A DNA stretch of 64,000 nucleotides from Mesorhizobium tianshanense (GCF_007830515.1 NZ_VLKT01000031.1:1-64000), one strand, 5' to 3'. Numbered from the stretch's first letter, positions 41,400-50,654 are shown. Numbers and translations: made by a program. Notes: generated by a model from the sequence alone, not told the origin.

Positions 41400-42718
41400 T
41401 GCTTCCCCAGGAAATCATCCGCAGCAAGCGCGACGGCCACAAGCTGTCGGCGCAGGAGATCGTCAGCTTCATCGAAGGCGTGACAGCCGGCACCGTCTCG
41501 GACGGGCAGGTCGGGGCCTTCGCCATGGCGGTGTTCTTCAACGGCATGAGCCGCGACGAGGCGGTGGCGCTGACGCTTGCCATGCGCGATTCCGGCGACG
41601 TGCTCGACTGGTCGGACCTGCCAGGCCCGGTCACCGACAAGCATTCGACAGGCGGCGTCGGCGACAATGTCTCGCTGATGGTGGCCCCGATCGTCGCCGC
41701 CTGCGGCGCCTATGTGCCGATGATTTCCGGTCGCGGCCTCGGCCATACCGGCGGCACGCTGGACAAGATGGACGCCATCCCCGGCTACATCAGCCAGCCG
41801 GACGTTGCGCGGTTCCGGAAGGTGGTGCTCGAAACGGGCTGCGCCATCATTGGCCAGACTGCCGATCTCGCGCCCGCCGACCGCAGGCTCTACGCGATCC
41901 GCGACGTGACGGGAACCGTCGAATCGGTGCCGCTGATCACCGCCTCGATCCTGTCGAAGAAGCTGGCGGCCGGCCTGCAGTCGCTGGTGCTCGACGTGAA
42001 GGTCGGCAACGGCGCCTTCATGGAGAAGTCGCGCGATGCAGCGGCTCTGGCGAACAGCCTGGTCGAAATCGCCACTGGTGCCGGCCTGAAGGCCTCGGCG
42101 CTGGTCACCGGCATGAACGAGCCATTGGCGTCGGCGGCCGGCAATGCGGTCGAGGTGCGCAATGCCGTCGATTTCCTCACCGGCCGCTTCCGCGACCGGC
42201 GGCTGGAGGACGTGACGCTGGCGCTGGCCGCGGACATGCTGCAGTTGGCCGGGTTGGTCTCGTCCAACCAGGACGGCATGCGGCGCGCCGCCGAGACCCT
42301 GGCCGGCGGCGGTGCCGCCGCCGCCTTCGCGCGCATGGTGGCGGCACTAGGCGGTCCGGCCGATTTCGTCGAGAGGCCGGAAAAACACCTGCCGAAGGCG
42401 GCGACGGAGTTTGCGGTGAAGGCGACCGAAAACGGCTTCGTCACCGGCATCGCGACCCGCGACATCGGGCTTGCGGTGGTCGGGCTTGGCGGCGGGCGCA
42501 TGCGGCCGGACGACAGGATCGACCATGCGGTCGGCATCACCAGGCTGTTGCCGGTCGGCGCGGAGGTGCAGGCCGGCGAGGCGCTGGCGCTGGTCCATGC
42601 CCGCAATGCCGGGGATGCCGAAGCGGCCGCGGCCGCCGTGCTTTCCGCCTATGCGATCGGCGCCTCGAAGCCGCCGGCGGAAAAAACCGTCATCCGGCGG
42701 ATCCTGCCGCGCAGGTAA
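41399..42718 (+). CDS. deoA: Thymidine phosphorylase
   Basis: This 439-residue enzyme has the glycosyltransferase family 3 signature: VTDKHSTGGVGDNVSLMVAP, SGRGLGHTGGTLDKMDAIPG and SLVLDVKVGNGAFM. It splits thymidine into thymine and deoxyribose-1-phosphate. It is the last gene of the forward operon; genes on the other strand follow. Confidence 0.95.
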   Translation: MLPQEIIRSKRDGHKLSAQEIVSFIEGVTAGTVSDGQVGAFAMAVFFNGMSRDEAVALTLAMRDSGDVLDWSDLPGPVTDKHSTGGVGDNVSLMVAPIVAACGAYVPMISGRGLGHTGGTLDKMDAIPGYISQPDVARFRKVVLETGCAIIGQTADLAPADRRLYAIRDVTGTVESVPLITASILSKKLAAGLQSLVLDVKVGNGAFMEKSRDAAALANSLVEIATGAGLKASALVTGMNEPLASAAGNAVEVRNAVDFLTGRFRDRRLEDVTLALAADMLQLAGLVSSNQDGMRRAAETLAGGGAAAAFARMVAALGGPADFVERPEKHLPKAATEFAVKATENGFVTGIATRDIGLAVVGLGGGRMRPDDRIDHAVGITRLLPVGAEVQAGEALALVHARNAGDAEAAAAAVLSAYAIGASKPPAEKTVIRRILPRR

Positions 42719-42784
42719 GCCGAACCAACCCGACGGAATCGGAACGGGATCCTGTTGGACCATGATCTCTTCCGAACCGAAGGT

Positions 42785-42822
42785 CAGCGAAGCAAAACCG
42801 GTTCCCACTTTTTGGGACGATG
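42785..42822. repeat. Rhizobial palindromic repeat copy 2
   Basis: AAAACCGGTTCCCACTTTTT, followed by GGGACGATGG, is the inverse of the copy at 40,136-40,180. It lies just 3' of both deoA and the convergent aspartic protease gene, whose last codons it abuts. Confidence 0.65.
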
Positions 42823-42824
42823 GT

Positions 42825-43388
42825 CTACTGGACAAGCAGCAGCGCGCCGTTTTCGACCTGGTATTTTTCGAGCCGCTGGAGAAAACTCAGGCCGATCAGA
42901 TTGGTACGCAGCGCCTTGTCGTCGAGCACCACCGCCTGGACACCGTCGACCGTGATCTTGCCGATCTGCAGGCGGTCGATCGTCACCAAGGCAGCCCCGA
43001 TCGCGCCGTTGGCGGTGCTGACCTCGTGGCGGAAGTCCGACGCGTTCAGCGAAATGCCAATCCTGCGTGCCGTCGAACTGTTGATGGCGACGAGCGTCGC
43101 GCCGGTATCGATCATGCCGTCGACCTGACGGCCGTTAAGCTTGAACGCCGACGTGAAATGCCCGCGCGCGTCTGCCGTGACCACGACCTTGCGTCCGAGC
43201 GGCTGCGGCGTCGCCGGTCTGTCGGGAACCGCGGCCAGATTCAGGTCGGTTTGCGCTTCGGCCGCCGGCCTGGTTGCGACCGCCGATTTCAGCAGGCCAT
43301 CCAGCATCTGCGGATTCGACTGATAGAGGATCGGGAACGACGCCGACGTTCCGGCGAGCACGCCAAGGATGAGAAGCTTGCGCAGCAT
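42825..43388 (-). CDS. Retropepsin-like clan AA aspartic protease
   Basis: This 187-residue protein has an N-terminal hydrophobic segment (MLRKLLILGVLAGTSASFPI) and a single aspartic protease motif, DGMIDTGATLVAINSSTARR, with the supporting pattern NLIGLSFLQRL near the end. It matches the alphaproteobacterial membrane-anchored family (TIGR02281) whose role is unknown. The start at 43,388 is preferred over 43,412 because the hydrophobic segment follows directly. Confidence 0.8.
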   Translation of the reverse strand: MLRKLLILGVLAGTSASFPILYQSNPQMLDGLLKSAVATRPAAEAQTDLNLAAVPDRPATPQPLGRKVVVTADARGHFTSAFKLNGRQVDGMIDTGATLVAINSSTARRIGISLNASDFRHEVSTANGAIGAALVTIDRLQIGKITVDGVQAVVLDDKALRTNLIGLSFLQRLEKYQVENGALLLVQ

Positions 43389-43486
43389 GGACTGGCCTTC
43401 GTGAAGGCCCATGCTTATCGCGACATGGTGTTTGCCGCTTTAACCGGCGCCGAAACCGTGCATTTGCGTAAACGATCGGTTAACGG

Positions 43487-44116
43487 TCATTTGGTCCCGT
43501 ACATGCGGTCGCCGGCGTCGCCGAGGCCGGGCATGATGTAGCCCTTCTCGTTGAGCTGGCGGTCGATGGAAGCGGTGAAGACCGGGACATCGGGATGCGC
43601 CTTGGTGAACCGCTCGATGCCCTCTGGCGCCGCCAGCAGGCAGAGGAAGCGGATGTTGGTGGCGCCGCGCCCTTTCAGCTTGTCGATCGCCGCGATCGCC
43701 GAATTGGCGGTCGCCAGCATCGGGTCGACGACGATCACCAGCCGGTCGGCGAGATCGCTCGGTGCCTTGAAGAAATATTCGACCGCTTCCAGCGTCTCAT
43801 GATCGCGGTAAAGCCCGATATGGGCGACGCGCGCCGCCGGCACCAGATCGAGCAGGCCCTCGAGCAAGCCGTTGCCGGCGCGCAGCACCGAGGCGAAGAC
43901 CAGCTTCTTGCCCTCCAGCGTCGGCGCTTCCATCGTCTCGATCGGCGTTTCGATCGTCGTCGTTGTCAGTTCGAGGTTGCGGGTGACCTCATAGCCGAGC
44001 AGCAGCGAGATCTCGCGCAGCAGCCGCCGGAAGCCGGCCGTCGAGGTTTCCTTCTTGCGCATGATGGTCAGCTTGTGCTGGACAAGCGGGTGGTCGACGA
44101 CTGTGACGCCCTTCAT
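43487..44116 (-). CDS. upp: Uracil phosphoribosyltransferase
   Basis: This 209-residue enzyme has GVTVVDHPLVQHKLTIMRKK at the start, the PRPP loop LVIVVDPMLATANSAIAAID and the uracil-binding end YIMPGLGDAGDRMYGTK. It makes UMP from uracil and PRPP. It lies downstream of add on the same strand after 104 bases, extending the pyrimidine and purine salvage theme of the forward operon. Confidence 0.95.
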   Translation of the reverse strand: MKGVTVVDHPLVQHKLTIMRKKETSTAGFRRLLREISLLLGYEVTRNLELTTTTIETPIETMEAPTLEGKKLVFASVLRAGNGLLEGLLDLVPAARVAHIGLYRDHETLEAVEYFFKAPSDLADRLVIVVDPMLATANSAIAAIDKLKGRGATNIRFLCLLAAPEGIERFTKAHPDVPVFTASIDRQLNEKGYIMPGLGDAGDRMYGTK

Positions 44117-44220
44117 GGTGTTCTCCTGAAAATCCGGCTGCTTGCGCGAACCCTAGCGGCAATGCGCCGGCCAAGGAACTGCTTGCGATCACCGATCACA
44201 GCTTTTGCTGGAGGAGAGCG

Positions 44221-45195
44221 TCAGCGCACGCCGCCGTCGAGGCGGGTGAGAAGCGCTGTCCTGGTCTTCTTGTCGACGAAGGCGGCCTCTATTGCCGTTC
44301 TGGTGACGGCGGCGAGCGCCTTGTCGTTCATCGAGAAATGCTCGGCGGCGATGTCGTATTCGCGCTTCAGCGACGTCCAGAAGTAAGGCGGATCGTCGGA
44401 GTTGAGCGTCACTTTGCAGCCCGCCGCCCGCAGTGCCGGAAAAGGGTGGTCGGCGAAACTGTCGAAGACCCTCAGCGCGATGTTGGAGCCGGGGCTGCAT
44501 TCGAGCACGATGCCTTCGTCGGCGATGCGCCTGATAAGGTCGGGGTTTTCGATGGCCCGCACGCCATGGCCGATGCGGGAGGGGCGGATGTGGTCGAGTG
44601 CGGCCGCGACGCTCTCCCAGCCCATCAGTTCGCCGGCATGGACGGTGATGCCGAGACCGGCCTCGCGCGCGATTTCGAAGGCCCTGACATAGTCCTCCAG
44701 ATCGCCGATCCGCTCGTCGCCGGCGACGCCGAAACCGGTGACCAGCGGATGCCGGCAGCGGGCCGCGAAGCGCGCCGCCTGCTCGATCGATTCGACGCCG
44801 GCGTTACGCACCCCGGTAACGATCATGCGGCCCTCGATACCGGTCTTGGCCTTGGCACGCGCGATGCCTTCGCCAAGCGCGTCCGTATAGGCCTTGGGCG
44901 ATAGGCCGGCCTTCCCGGCGTGGTCCGGCGAGGTGAAGATCTCGGAATAGATGGCGCCGTCGCGGGCGAGGCTGGTCAGGTAATGGTCGGCCAGCCGCGC
45001 ATAGTCCTCTTCCGTGCGGAACAGGTCGGAGGAGAAGTCATAGGCGGCGAGGAAGGAGGTGAAATCGTGCCAGACGAAAGAGCCGTCCTGAATGTAGGGC
45101 GAGGTGTCCTTGCCGTATTTCTGCGCCTGGCGGATGACGAGTTCGGGCGCCGCTGCTCCTTCGATATGGCAGTGCAGTTCCGCTTTCAAAGGCAT
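44221..45195 (-). CDS. add: Adenosine deaminase
   Basis: This 324-residue enzyme has the metal motif KAELHCHIEGAA, then GITVHAGELMGWES, the active-site RIGHGVRAIEN and LNSDDPPYFWTSL. It converts adenosine to inosine, feeding the phosphorylase encoded in the neighbouring operon. Confidence 0.93.
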   Translation of the reverse strand: MPLKAELHCHIEGAAAPELVIRQAQKYGKDTSPYIQDGSFVWHDFTSFLAAYDFSSDLFRTEEDYARLADHYLTSLARDGAIYSEIFTSPDHAGKAGLSPKAYTDALGEGIARAKAKTGIEGRMIVTGVRNAGVESIEQAARFAARCRHPLVTGFGVAGDERIGDLEDYVRAFEIAREAGLGITVHAGELMGWESVAAALDHIRPSRIGHGVRAIENPDLIRRIADEGIVLECSPGSNIALRVFDSFADHPFPALRAAGCKVTLNSDDPPYFWTSLKREYDIAAEHFSMNDKALAAVTRTAIEAAFVDKKTRTALLTRLDGGVR

Positions 45196-45343
45196 GCAGT
45201 CATCCCGTCAGGTCAGCCCGGGCCGTGGACCCACAAGCGTGATTCCACGACCGGGGAGCGCGGCCGAACACCGCGCCTTAAACAATAGCGTCCGCACCAT
45301 CGATCGGCTATGGTCCCGCCGGTTTTATGACGGATCAAAAATA

Positions 45344-46120
45344 ATGTCGGTTGAGAGAACCACGGCCGTTGGCGGCATGGAGACCTCCTATGGTTTCAAG
45401 CGTGTAGGGGCAGGCGAGAAGCAGTCCCTGGTCAATGACGTTTTCCACAAGGTGGCGAACCGCTACGACCTGATGAACGACCTGATGTCGGCCGGCCTGC
45501 ACCGGCTGTGGAAGGACGCGATGGTCGCATGGCTCCATCCACCGAAGCGGCCGGACTGGAGCGTGCTCGACGTTGCCGGAGGCACCGGCGACATCGCCTT
45601 CCGCATCGTCGAGGCGAGCGGCAGGAACGCCCATGCCACGGTTCTCGACATCAACGGCTCGATGCTCGCCGTCGGCCGCGAGCGGGCCGAGAAAAAAGGC
45701 CTGTCGGCAAACATCGATTTCGTCGAGGCCAATGCCGAGGAACTGCCTTTCAGTGAGGCCACGTTCGACGCCTACACGATCGCCTTCGGCATTCGCAACG
45801 TGCCGCGCGTCGACGTGGCGCTTGCGGAAGCCTATCGCGTGCTGAAGCCCGGCGGGCGCTTTCTCTGCCTCGAATTTTCCGAGGTCGACATGCCGCTGCT
45901 CGACAAGGTCTATGAGGCGTGGTCGTTCAACGCCATCCCCAGAATCGGCAAGGTGGTCACCGGTGACGGCGAGCCCTACTCCTACCTGGTCGAATCGATC
46001 CGCAAATTTCCCAATCAGGTGAATTTTGCTTCTATGATCACCCGCGCGGGCTTCGACCGCGCGTCGTTCCGCAATTATTCCGGCGGCATTGCCGCGCTGC
46101 ATTCGGGCTGGAAGCTTTGA
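45344..46120 (+). CDS. ubiE: Ubiquinone/menaquinone C-methyltransferase UbiE
   Basis: This 258-residue methyltransferase begins near ETSYGFKRVGAGEKQSLVND and has VFHKVANRYDLMNDLMSAGL, the SAM motif LDVAGGTGDIAFR, IAFGIRNVPRVDVALAEAYR and LKPGGRFLCLEFSEVD, all classic UbiE motifs. It methylates the ubiquinone precursor ring. The ATG at 45,344 matches family length. ubiB and coaBC follow, an order common in rhizobia. Confidence 0.95.
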   Translation: MSVERTTAVGGMETSYGFKRVGAGEKQSLVNDVFHKVANRYDLMNDLMSAGLHRLWKDAMVAWLHPPKRPDWSVLDVAGGTGDIAFRIVEASGRNAHATVLDINGSMLAVGRERAEKKGLSANIDFVEANAEELPFSEATFDAYTIAFGIRNVPRVDVALAEAYRVLKPGGRFLCLEFSEVDMPLLDKVYEAWSFNAIPRIGKVVTGDGEPYSYLVESIRKFPNQVNFASMITRAGFDRASFRNYSGGIAALHSGWKL

Positions 46121-46190
46121 GGCTAGCCCGTATTTTTCATACTCGATGTGCCCTTCGCCGGTCTAGGAGATCGGCGGGGCAAGTGCAGTC

Positions 46191-47765
46191 ATGAGCAGCC
46201 TCGCCGCTGGTTTCAGGCTCGTACGGGCCGGCTGGGTGCTGGTCCGCGAAGGCGTCGTGGCAGCCTTGCCGGGCGACGAGCTCTTCGGCCTGCCGAAATT
46301 CGGCTGGCGAATGGCGCGGCTGTTCACCCGCCGCCGCGCGCTGGCTTATGAGCGTGGCGACCGGCTGGCCAAGGCGGTCGTCCGGCTCGGCCCATCCTAC
46401 GTCAAGCTCGGCCAGTTCCTGGCGACACGGCCCGATGTCGTCGGCAACGACATCGCGCTCGATCTCGCCATGCTGCAGGACAAGATGCAGACATTTCCCC
46501 AGGCCGAGGCCATCGCGGCGATAGAGGCTTCGCTTGGGCGCAAGGTCGGCGAGCTCTACGCCAGTTTCGGCGAAGCCGTCGCCGCCGCCTCGATCGCTCA
46601 GGTCCATACCGCTGAAACCCTGCAGAACGGCGTCGGTTCGCGGGTGGCGGTGAAGGTCATCCGGCCTGGCGTGCGGCGCCGCTTCTTTCGCGATCTCGAA
46701 AGTTATTTTCTCGCCGCCCGCCTCCAGGAAAAATACATCCCGTCGTCGCGCCGGCTGCGGCCGGTCGAAGTGACCGAGACGCTGGCGCAGACCACCAAGA
46801 TCGAAATGGATCTGAGGCTCGAAGCGGCAGCGCTTTCGGAGCTCGGTGAGAACACCAAGGACGATCCCGGTTTTCGCGTGCCGACGGTCGACTGGGAGCG
46901 CACCGGCCGCGACGTGCTGACCATGGAATGGGTGGACGGCATCAAGATGAACGACATTGCCGGCCTCGCTGCCGCCGGCCACGATCTGAAGGCGATCGCC
47001 GCCAACCTCATCCAGTCGTTCCTGCGCCAAACGCTGCGCGACGGTTTCTTCCATGCCGACATGCATCCGGGAAACCTGTTCGTCGAGGCCGACGGCACCA
47101 TCGTCGCCGTCGATCTCGGCATTGCCGGGCGGCTCGGCAAGAAGGAGCGCCGGTTCCTCGCCGAAATCCTCTACGGCTTCATCACCCGCGACTATCTGCG
47201 CGTCGCCGAAGTGCATTTCGAGGCCGGTTACGTGCCGCGCCAGCACAATGTCGCGGCCTTCGCCCAGGCGATCCGCGCGATCGGCGAGCCGATCCACGGG
47301 CAGCCGGCCGATACGATCTCGATGGCCAAGCTGCTGACGCTTCTGTTCGAGGTGACCGACCTCTTCGACATGGCGACGCGATCCGAGTTGGTGCTGCTGC
47401 AGAAGACCATGGTGGTGGTCGAAGGCGTCGCCCGCACGCTCGATCCGGCCTTCAACATGTGGAAGACGTCCGAACCGGTGGTCGGCGGCTGGATATCAGG
47501 CAATCTCGGACCGCGTGCTCTGCTGGTCGATGCACGCGACGGCGCCAACGCGCTGCTGGCGCTGGCTCGCCAGGCGCCGGACCTTGCCGCCCGAACCGAG
47601 CGGCTGTCGCGCGAGATCGATTTGATGGCCGAACACGGGCTGCGCTTCGACGAAAGGACGGCGCGCGCCATCGGCAAGGCCGAGGCGCGCTATAGCAGAT
47701 CCGGCCGGCTGGCGCTGTGGGTGATTGCGCTGACGCTGGTCTACATTGCCTGGCGGATTTTCTAG
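46191..47765 (+). CDS. ubiB: Ubiquinone biosynthesis protein UbiB (ABC1 kinase-like)
   Basis: This 524-residue protein has the UbiB/ADCK pattern: GPSYVKLGQFLATRPDVVGN (the KxGQ motif), VAAASIAQVHTAETLQNGVG (the Ala-rich loop), VAVKVIRPGV, DGFFHADMHPGNLFVEADGT and IVAVDLGIAGRLGKKERRFL. A C-terminal transmembrane helix (LALWVIALTLVYIAWRIF) anchors it. It is an atypical ATPase assisting coenzyme Q synthesis. Confidence 0.95.
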   Translation: MSSLAAGFRLVRAGWVLVREGVVAALPGDELFGLPKFGWRMARLFTRRRALAYERGDRLAKAVVRLGPSYVKLGQFLATRPDVVGNDIALDLAMLQDKMQTFPQAEAIAAIEASLGRKVGELYASFGEAVAAASIAQVHTAETLQNGVGSRVAVKVIRPGVRRRFFRDLESYFLAARLQEKYIPSSRRLRPVEVTETLAQTTKIEMDLRLEAAALSELGENTKDDPGFRVPTVDWERTGRDVLTMEWVDGIKMNDIAGLAAAGHDLKAIAANLIQSFLRQTLRDGFFHADMHPGNLFVEADGTIVAVDLGIAGRLGKKERRFLAEILYGFITRDYLRVAEVHFEAGYVPRQHNVAAFAQAIRAIGEPIHGQPADTISMAKLLTLLFEVTDLFDMATRSELVLLQKTMVVVEGVARTLDPAFNMWKTSEPVVGGWISGNLGPRALLVDARDGANALLALARQAPDLAARTERLSREIDLMAEHGLRFDERTARAIGKAEARYSRSGRLALWVIALTLVYIAWRIF

Positions 47766-47831
47766 CGGCTTGTCTCGAAGTGATTGCATTGCTATCATTG
47801 CAGTCAGCAGCGCCGAGCAAAGTGCAGTCAT

Positions 47832-49298
47832 ATGGCCAGCATCACCATTCGCAATCTCGATGATGAGGTGAAGGACCTGCTGCGCCGGCTGGCGGCAGAG
47901 AATGACCGGTCGATGGAAGAGCAGGCGCGGGTCATGATCCGGGCCGCGGTCGAAGGACGACTTGGTCCGATCGGGCGCATTGACCAGATCGAGAAAACTC
48001 TCCGCGAACTGACAGGCTCGTACGGTCCGACGACGCCAATTGCCGCGATATCCAACCAGATGCCACGAGGCATCCTCTCCGGCAAGCGCATCCTGCTGAT
48101 CATCGGCGGTGGCATCGCCGCCTACAAGTCGCTCGATCTGATCCGTCGGCTGCGCGAGCGGGGCGCCTTGGTGCGGGTGGTGATGACATCAGCCGCGCAG
48201 GAATTCGTCACCACGCTGTCGGTCGGGGCGCTGTCCGCCGATCACGTCTTCACGGAATTGTTCGATCGGCAAGACGAGCACGATGTCGGCCACATCCGCC
48301 TGTCGCGCGAGGCCGATCTTGTCGTCGTGGCGCCGGCCACCGCCGATCTGATGGCGAAGCTTGCCAACGGCCATGCCAACGACTTGGCCTCGACCGTGCT
48401 CATCGCCACCGACAAACAGGTTTTGATGGCGCCCGCCATGAACCCGAGAATGTGGTCGCATCCGGCGACCCGGCGCAACCGCGCGACGTTGCAGGAGGAT
48501 GGCATCGCATTCATCGGCCCGGCAAAGGGCGAGATGGCCGAGAGCAACGAGGCGGGCGAGGGCCGCATGACCGAGCCGCTGGAGATCGTCGCCGCGATCA
48601 AGGCGCTGCTCGATATCAGCCCAAAGCCGTTGTCGGGGAGGAAGATCATCGTCACCTCAGGGCCGACGCATGAGCCGATCGACCCGGTGCGCTACATCGC
48701 CAATCGTTCGTCCGGGAAGCAGGGCCATGCCATCGCGGCGGCGCTGGCAAGGCTGGGGGCCGATGTGCGCCTCGTCTCCGGTCCGGTCGGCATTGCCGAT
48801 CCGGCCGAGGTCACCACGTTGCATGTCGAAACCGCGAACGAGATGAAGGACGCGGTCGAGCAGCTGCTGCCGGCTGACGCGGCGGTGTTCGTCGCGGCGG
48901 TGGCCGACTGGCGCAGCGAGACCTCGGCCGGGGAGAAGATCAAGAAAGTGGCGGGCGAGGGACCGCCGGTGCTGCGGATGATCGAAAACCCCGACATTCT
49001 CGCTGGTGTCGGTCATCACAGGCAGCGCCCCAGCCTGGTTGTCGGGTTCGCTGCCGAGACGCAGGACCTCGTCAGGAACGCCGAGGCCAAACTCAAAAAG
49101 AAGGGCGCCGACTTCATCGTCGCCAACGACGTGTCCCACGAAGGCGCAGAGTCTCCGGGCGTGATGGGCGGCGACCGCAACAAGGTGCGGATCGTCTCGA
49201 AGGCCGGTGTCGACGAATGGCCGGAGATGAGCAAGGACGAGGTGGCGGCGCGGCTCGCTGCAGTGATCGCGGAACGGCTGAAGACGATCGTCGTCTAG
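47832..49298 (+). CDS. coaBC: CoaBC with an added N-terminal ribbon-helix-helix domain
   Basis: From the ATG at 47,832 the protein has 488 residues. Residues 1-45 (MASITIRNLDDEVKDLLRRL, AAENDRSMEEQARVMIRAAV) match FitA-like ribbon-helix-helix antitoxins. After a linker, CoaC starts near 83 (LSGKRILLIIGGGIAAYKSL) with APAMNPRMW, and CoaB follows (IIVTSGPTHEPIDPVRYIAN, VFVAAVADWRSE, FIVANDVS). It converts phosphopantothenate to phosphopantetheine on the way to coenzyme A. The position of E. coli Dfp Cys158 aligns to Ser here (GEMAESNEAGEGRM), which many rhizobial enzymes may share. The fusion is in frame, with no stop or start between domains. Confidence 0.88.
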   Translation: MASITIRNLDDEVKDLLRRLAAENDRSMEEQARVMIRAAVEGRLGPIGRIDQIEKTLRELTGSYGPTTPIAAISNQMPRGILSGKRILLIIGGGIAAYKSLDLIRRLRERGALVRVVMTSAAQEFVTTLSVGALSADHVFTELFDRQDEHDVGHIRLSREADLVVVAPATADLMAKLANGHANDLASTVLIATDKQVLMAPAMNPRMWSHPATRRNRATLQEDGIAFIGPAKGEMAESNEAGEGRMTEPLEIVAAIKALLDISPKPLSGRKIIVTSGPTHEPIDPVRYIANRSSGKQGHAIAAALARLGADVRLVSGPVGIADPAEVTTLHVETANEMKDAVEQLLPADAAVFVAAVADWRSETSAGEKIKKVAGEGPPVLRMIENPDILAGVGHHRQRPSLVVGFAAETQDLVRNAEAKLKKKGADFIVANDVSHEGAESPGVMGGDRNKVRIVSKAGVDEWPEMSKDEVAARLAAVIAERLKTIVV

Positions 49299-49452
49299 GT
49301 TTGAGGACCACCAATTTCGTCAGGCGTTACGACCGCTTCGCGCCTTCCGGACTCTCGCCTCGATGCGGCGAAAGGCTGCGCCGCGGTCTGATTTCAAGCT
49401 GAGCGTAGAACCGATGTAGCTATTCCGAAACGCAGCGTGTCAAGCTAGGTCC

Positions 49453-49485
49453 TTGACATATACCGACTGTATGGTATGTATAGGC
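49453..49485 (+). promoter_or_regulatory. Promoter and candidate operator of the TetR operon
   Basis: TTGACA (49,453-49,458) and TATGTA (49,475-49,480), spaced 16 bases apart, form a strong consensus-like promoter. An inverted repeat ATACC / GGTAT (49,460-49,464 and 49,473-49,477) overlaps the spacer and -10. The ATG at 49,486 falls where transcription should start, so the mRNA may be leaderless. Confidence 0.6.
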
Positions 49486-50121
49486 ATGCCCAGACCAACC
49501 AAACAGTCCCCCGAACGCGGCGGCGCGCGTATCAGGCTCCTCGAGGCGGCGCGGGATATCATCCGCGCGAAGGGCTTCGCCGCCACCACCGTCGATGACC
49601 TCTGCAAAACGGCTGCCGTCACGAAAGGGGCGTTTTTCCATAATTTTGGCAGTAAGGACGCTCTGGGGGTCGCAGCGGCCGAGTTCTGGGCAGAGACGAC
49701 GTCTGGTTTCTTTGCAGCCGCGTCGTATCACGATCCGGCCGATGCCCTGGAGCGCATTCTCGCCTATGTCGCTTTCCGCAAGGCGATCATCGCGGGCGAC
49801 CTCGCCGCGTTTACCTGTCTCGTCGGAACCATGGCGCAGGAGGTCTACGCAAGCTCCCCTGACATTCGCGATGCCTGTGGCCGCAGCATCTTCGGCCATA
49901 CGGCCACACTGGAAGCCGACATCGAGGCTGCGCGGCGGGATCATGGTATCGCGGGCGACTGGACGGCCGAAAGTCTCGCACGGCACACGCAAGCCGTCAT
50001 CCAGGGCGCGTTCATCCTGGCCAAGGCAGGGAACGATCCCGCGCTTGCGCGGGAAAGCCTCGACCATCTCGACCGGTACATTCGGCACCTGTTTCACGTC
50101 GCGGAGGATGACGCAAAATGA
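49486..50121 (+). CDS. TetR-family transcriptional regulator
   Basis: This 211-residue regulator has the helix-turn-helix ARDIIRAKGFAATTVDDLCK, TAAVTKGAFFHNFGSKDALG near residues 18-57 and a helical C-terminal ligand domain. I chose the ATG at 49,486 because the upstream bases form the promoter. It overlaps the next gene by ATGA, so it likely regulates its own operon and perhaps the convergent MFS exporter. Confidence 0.9.
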   Translation: MPRPTKQSPERGGARIRLLEAARDIIRAKGFAATTVDDLCKTAAVTKGAFFHNFGSKDALGVAAAEFWAETTSGFFAAASYHDPADALERILAYVAFRKAIIAGDLAAFTCLVGTMAQEVYASSPDIRDACGRSIFGHTATLEADIEAARRDHGIAGDWTAESLARHTQAVIQGAFILAKAGNDPALARESLDHLDRYIRHLFHVAEDDAK

Positions 50122-50654
50122 GCGGAACCACTGAGATCAGTTGCGCCTGCGGGCGGACGCGCTTGGAGTTGAGGGGAGCACCGATCCTCGTGTCCGAATG
50201 CCTGTGCAACAGCTGCAGGGCTGCCGCGGATCGTCTTGCGACGCTCGCCGGCGCAAGGAACATGCTTACATCCTACGACGCAACGCCTAGCGCCGAATAT
50301 CGCAAGGATCGAGTCCGGATCCTGTCCGGCGCGGAGCATCTGAGTGAGTTCCGGCTGTCAGCCGATGCGGGCTCGCGCCGTGTCGTCGCGACCTGCTGCA
50401 ACACGCCGGTTTTCCTGGAGCTGAAGGGCGCGCATTGGCTGAGTATCTATCTGCACCTCTGGCCGGAAGAGGCGCGGCCGAAAGCCGAAATGCGAACGAT
50501 GACCGGTGACCTGCCCGACGCCTCCAACCTGCCAAACGACATCCCCAATCTGAAAAGCCATACGGTGTCCTTCTACGCAAAGCTTCTGGGAGCGTGGGCC
50601 GCCATGGGATTCCGGAATCCGAAGGTCGAAGTGGCGGGGAAGATCGATGCCTGA
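50118..50654 (+). CDS. GFA-like (DUF6151-type) zinc protein
   Basis: This 178-residue protein has cysteine pairs at its N-terminus (SCACGRTRLELRG and SECLCNSCRAAA) and a later VATCCNTPVFLEL, the metal-ligand pattern of the glutathione-dependent formaldehyde-activating (GFA) fold. The best match in memory is the DUF6151 family. Function unproven. It is translationally coupled to both neighbours. Confidence 0.7.
   Translation: MSGTTEISCACGRTRLELRGAPILVSECLCNSCRAAADRLATLAGARNMLTSYDATPSAEYRKDRVRILSGAEHLSEFRLSADAGSRRVVATCCNTPVFLELKGAHWLSIYLHLWPEEARPKAEMRTMTGDLPDASNLPNDIPNLKSHTVSFYAKLLGAWAAMGFRNPKVEVAGKIDA

Noticed and set aside
41356..42765. Plus-strand 469-residue open frame
   Set aside because: Alternative frame of deoA; the deoA frame carries the diagnostic motifs.
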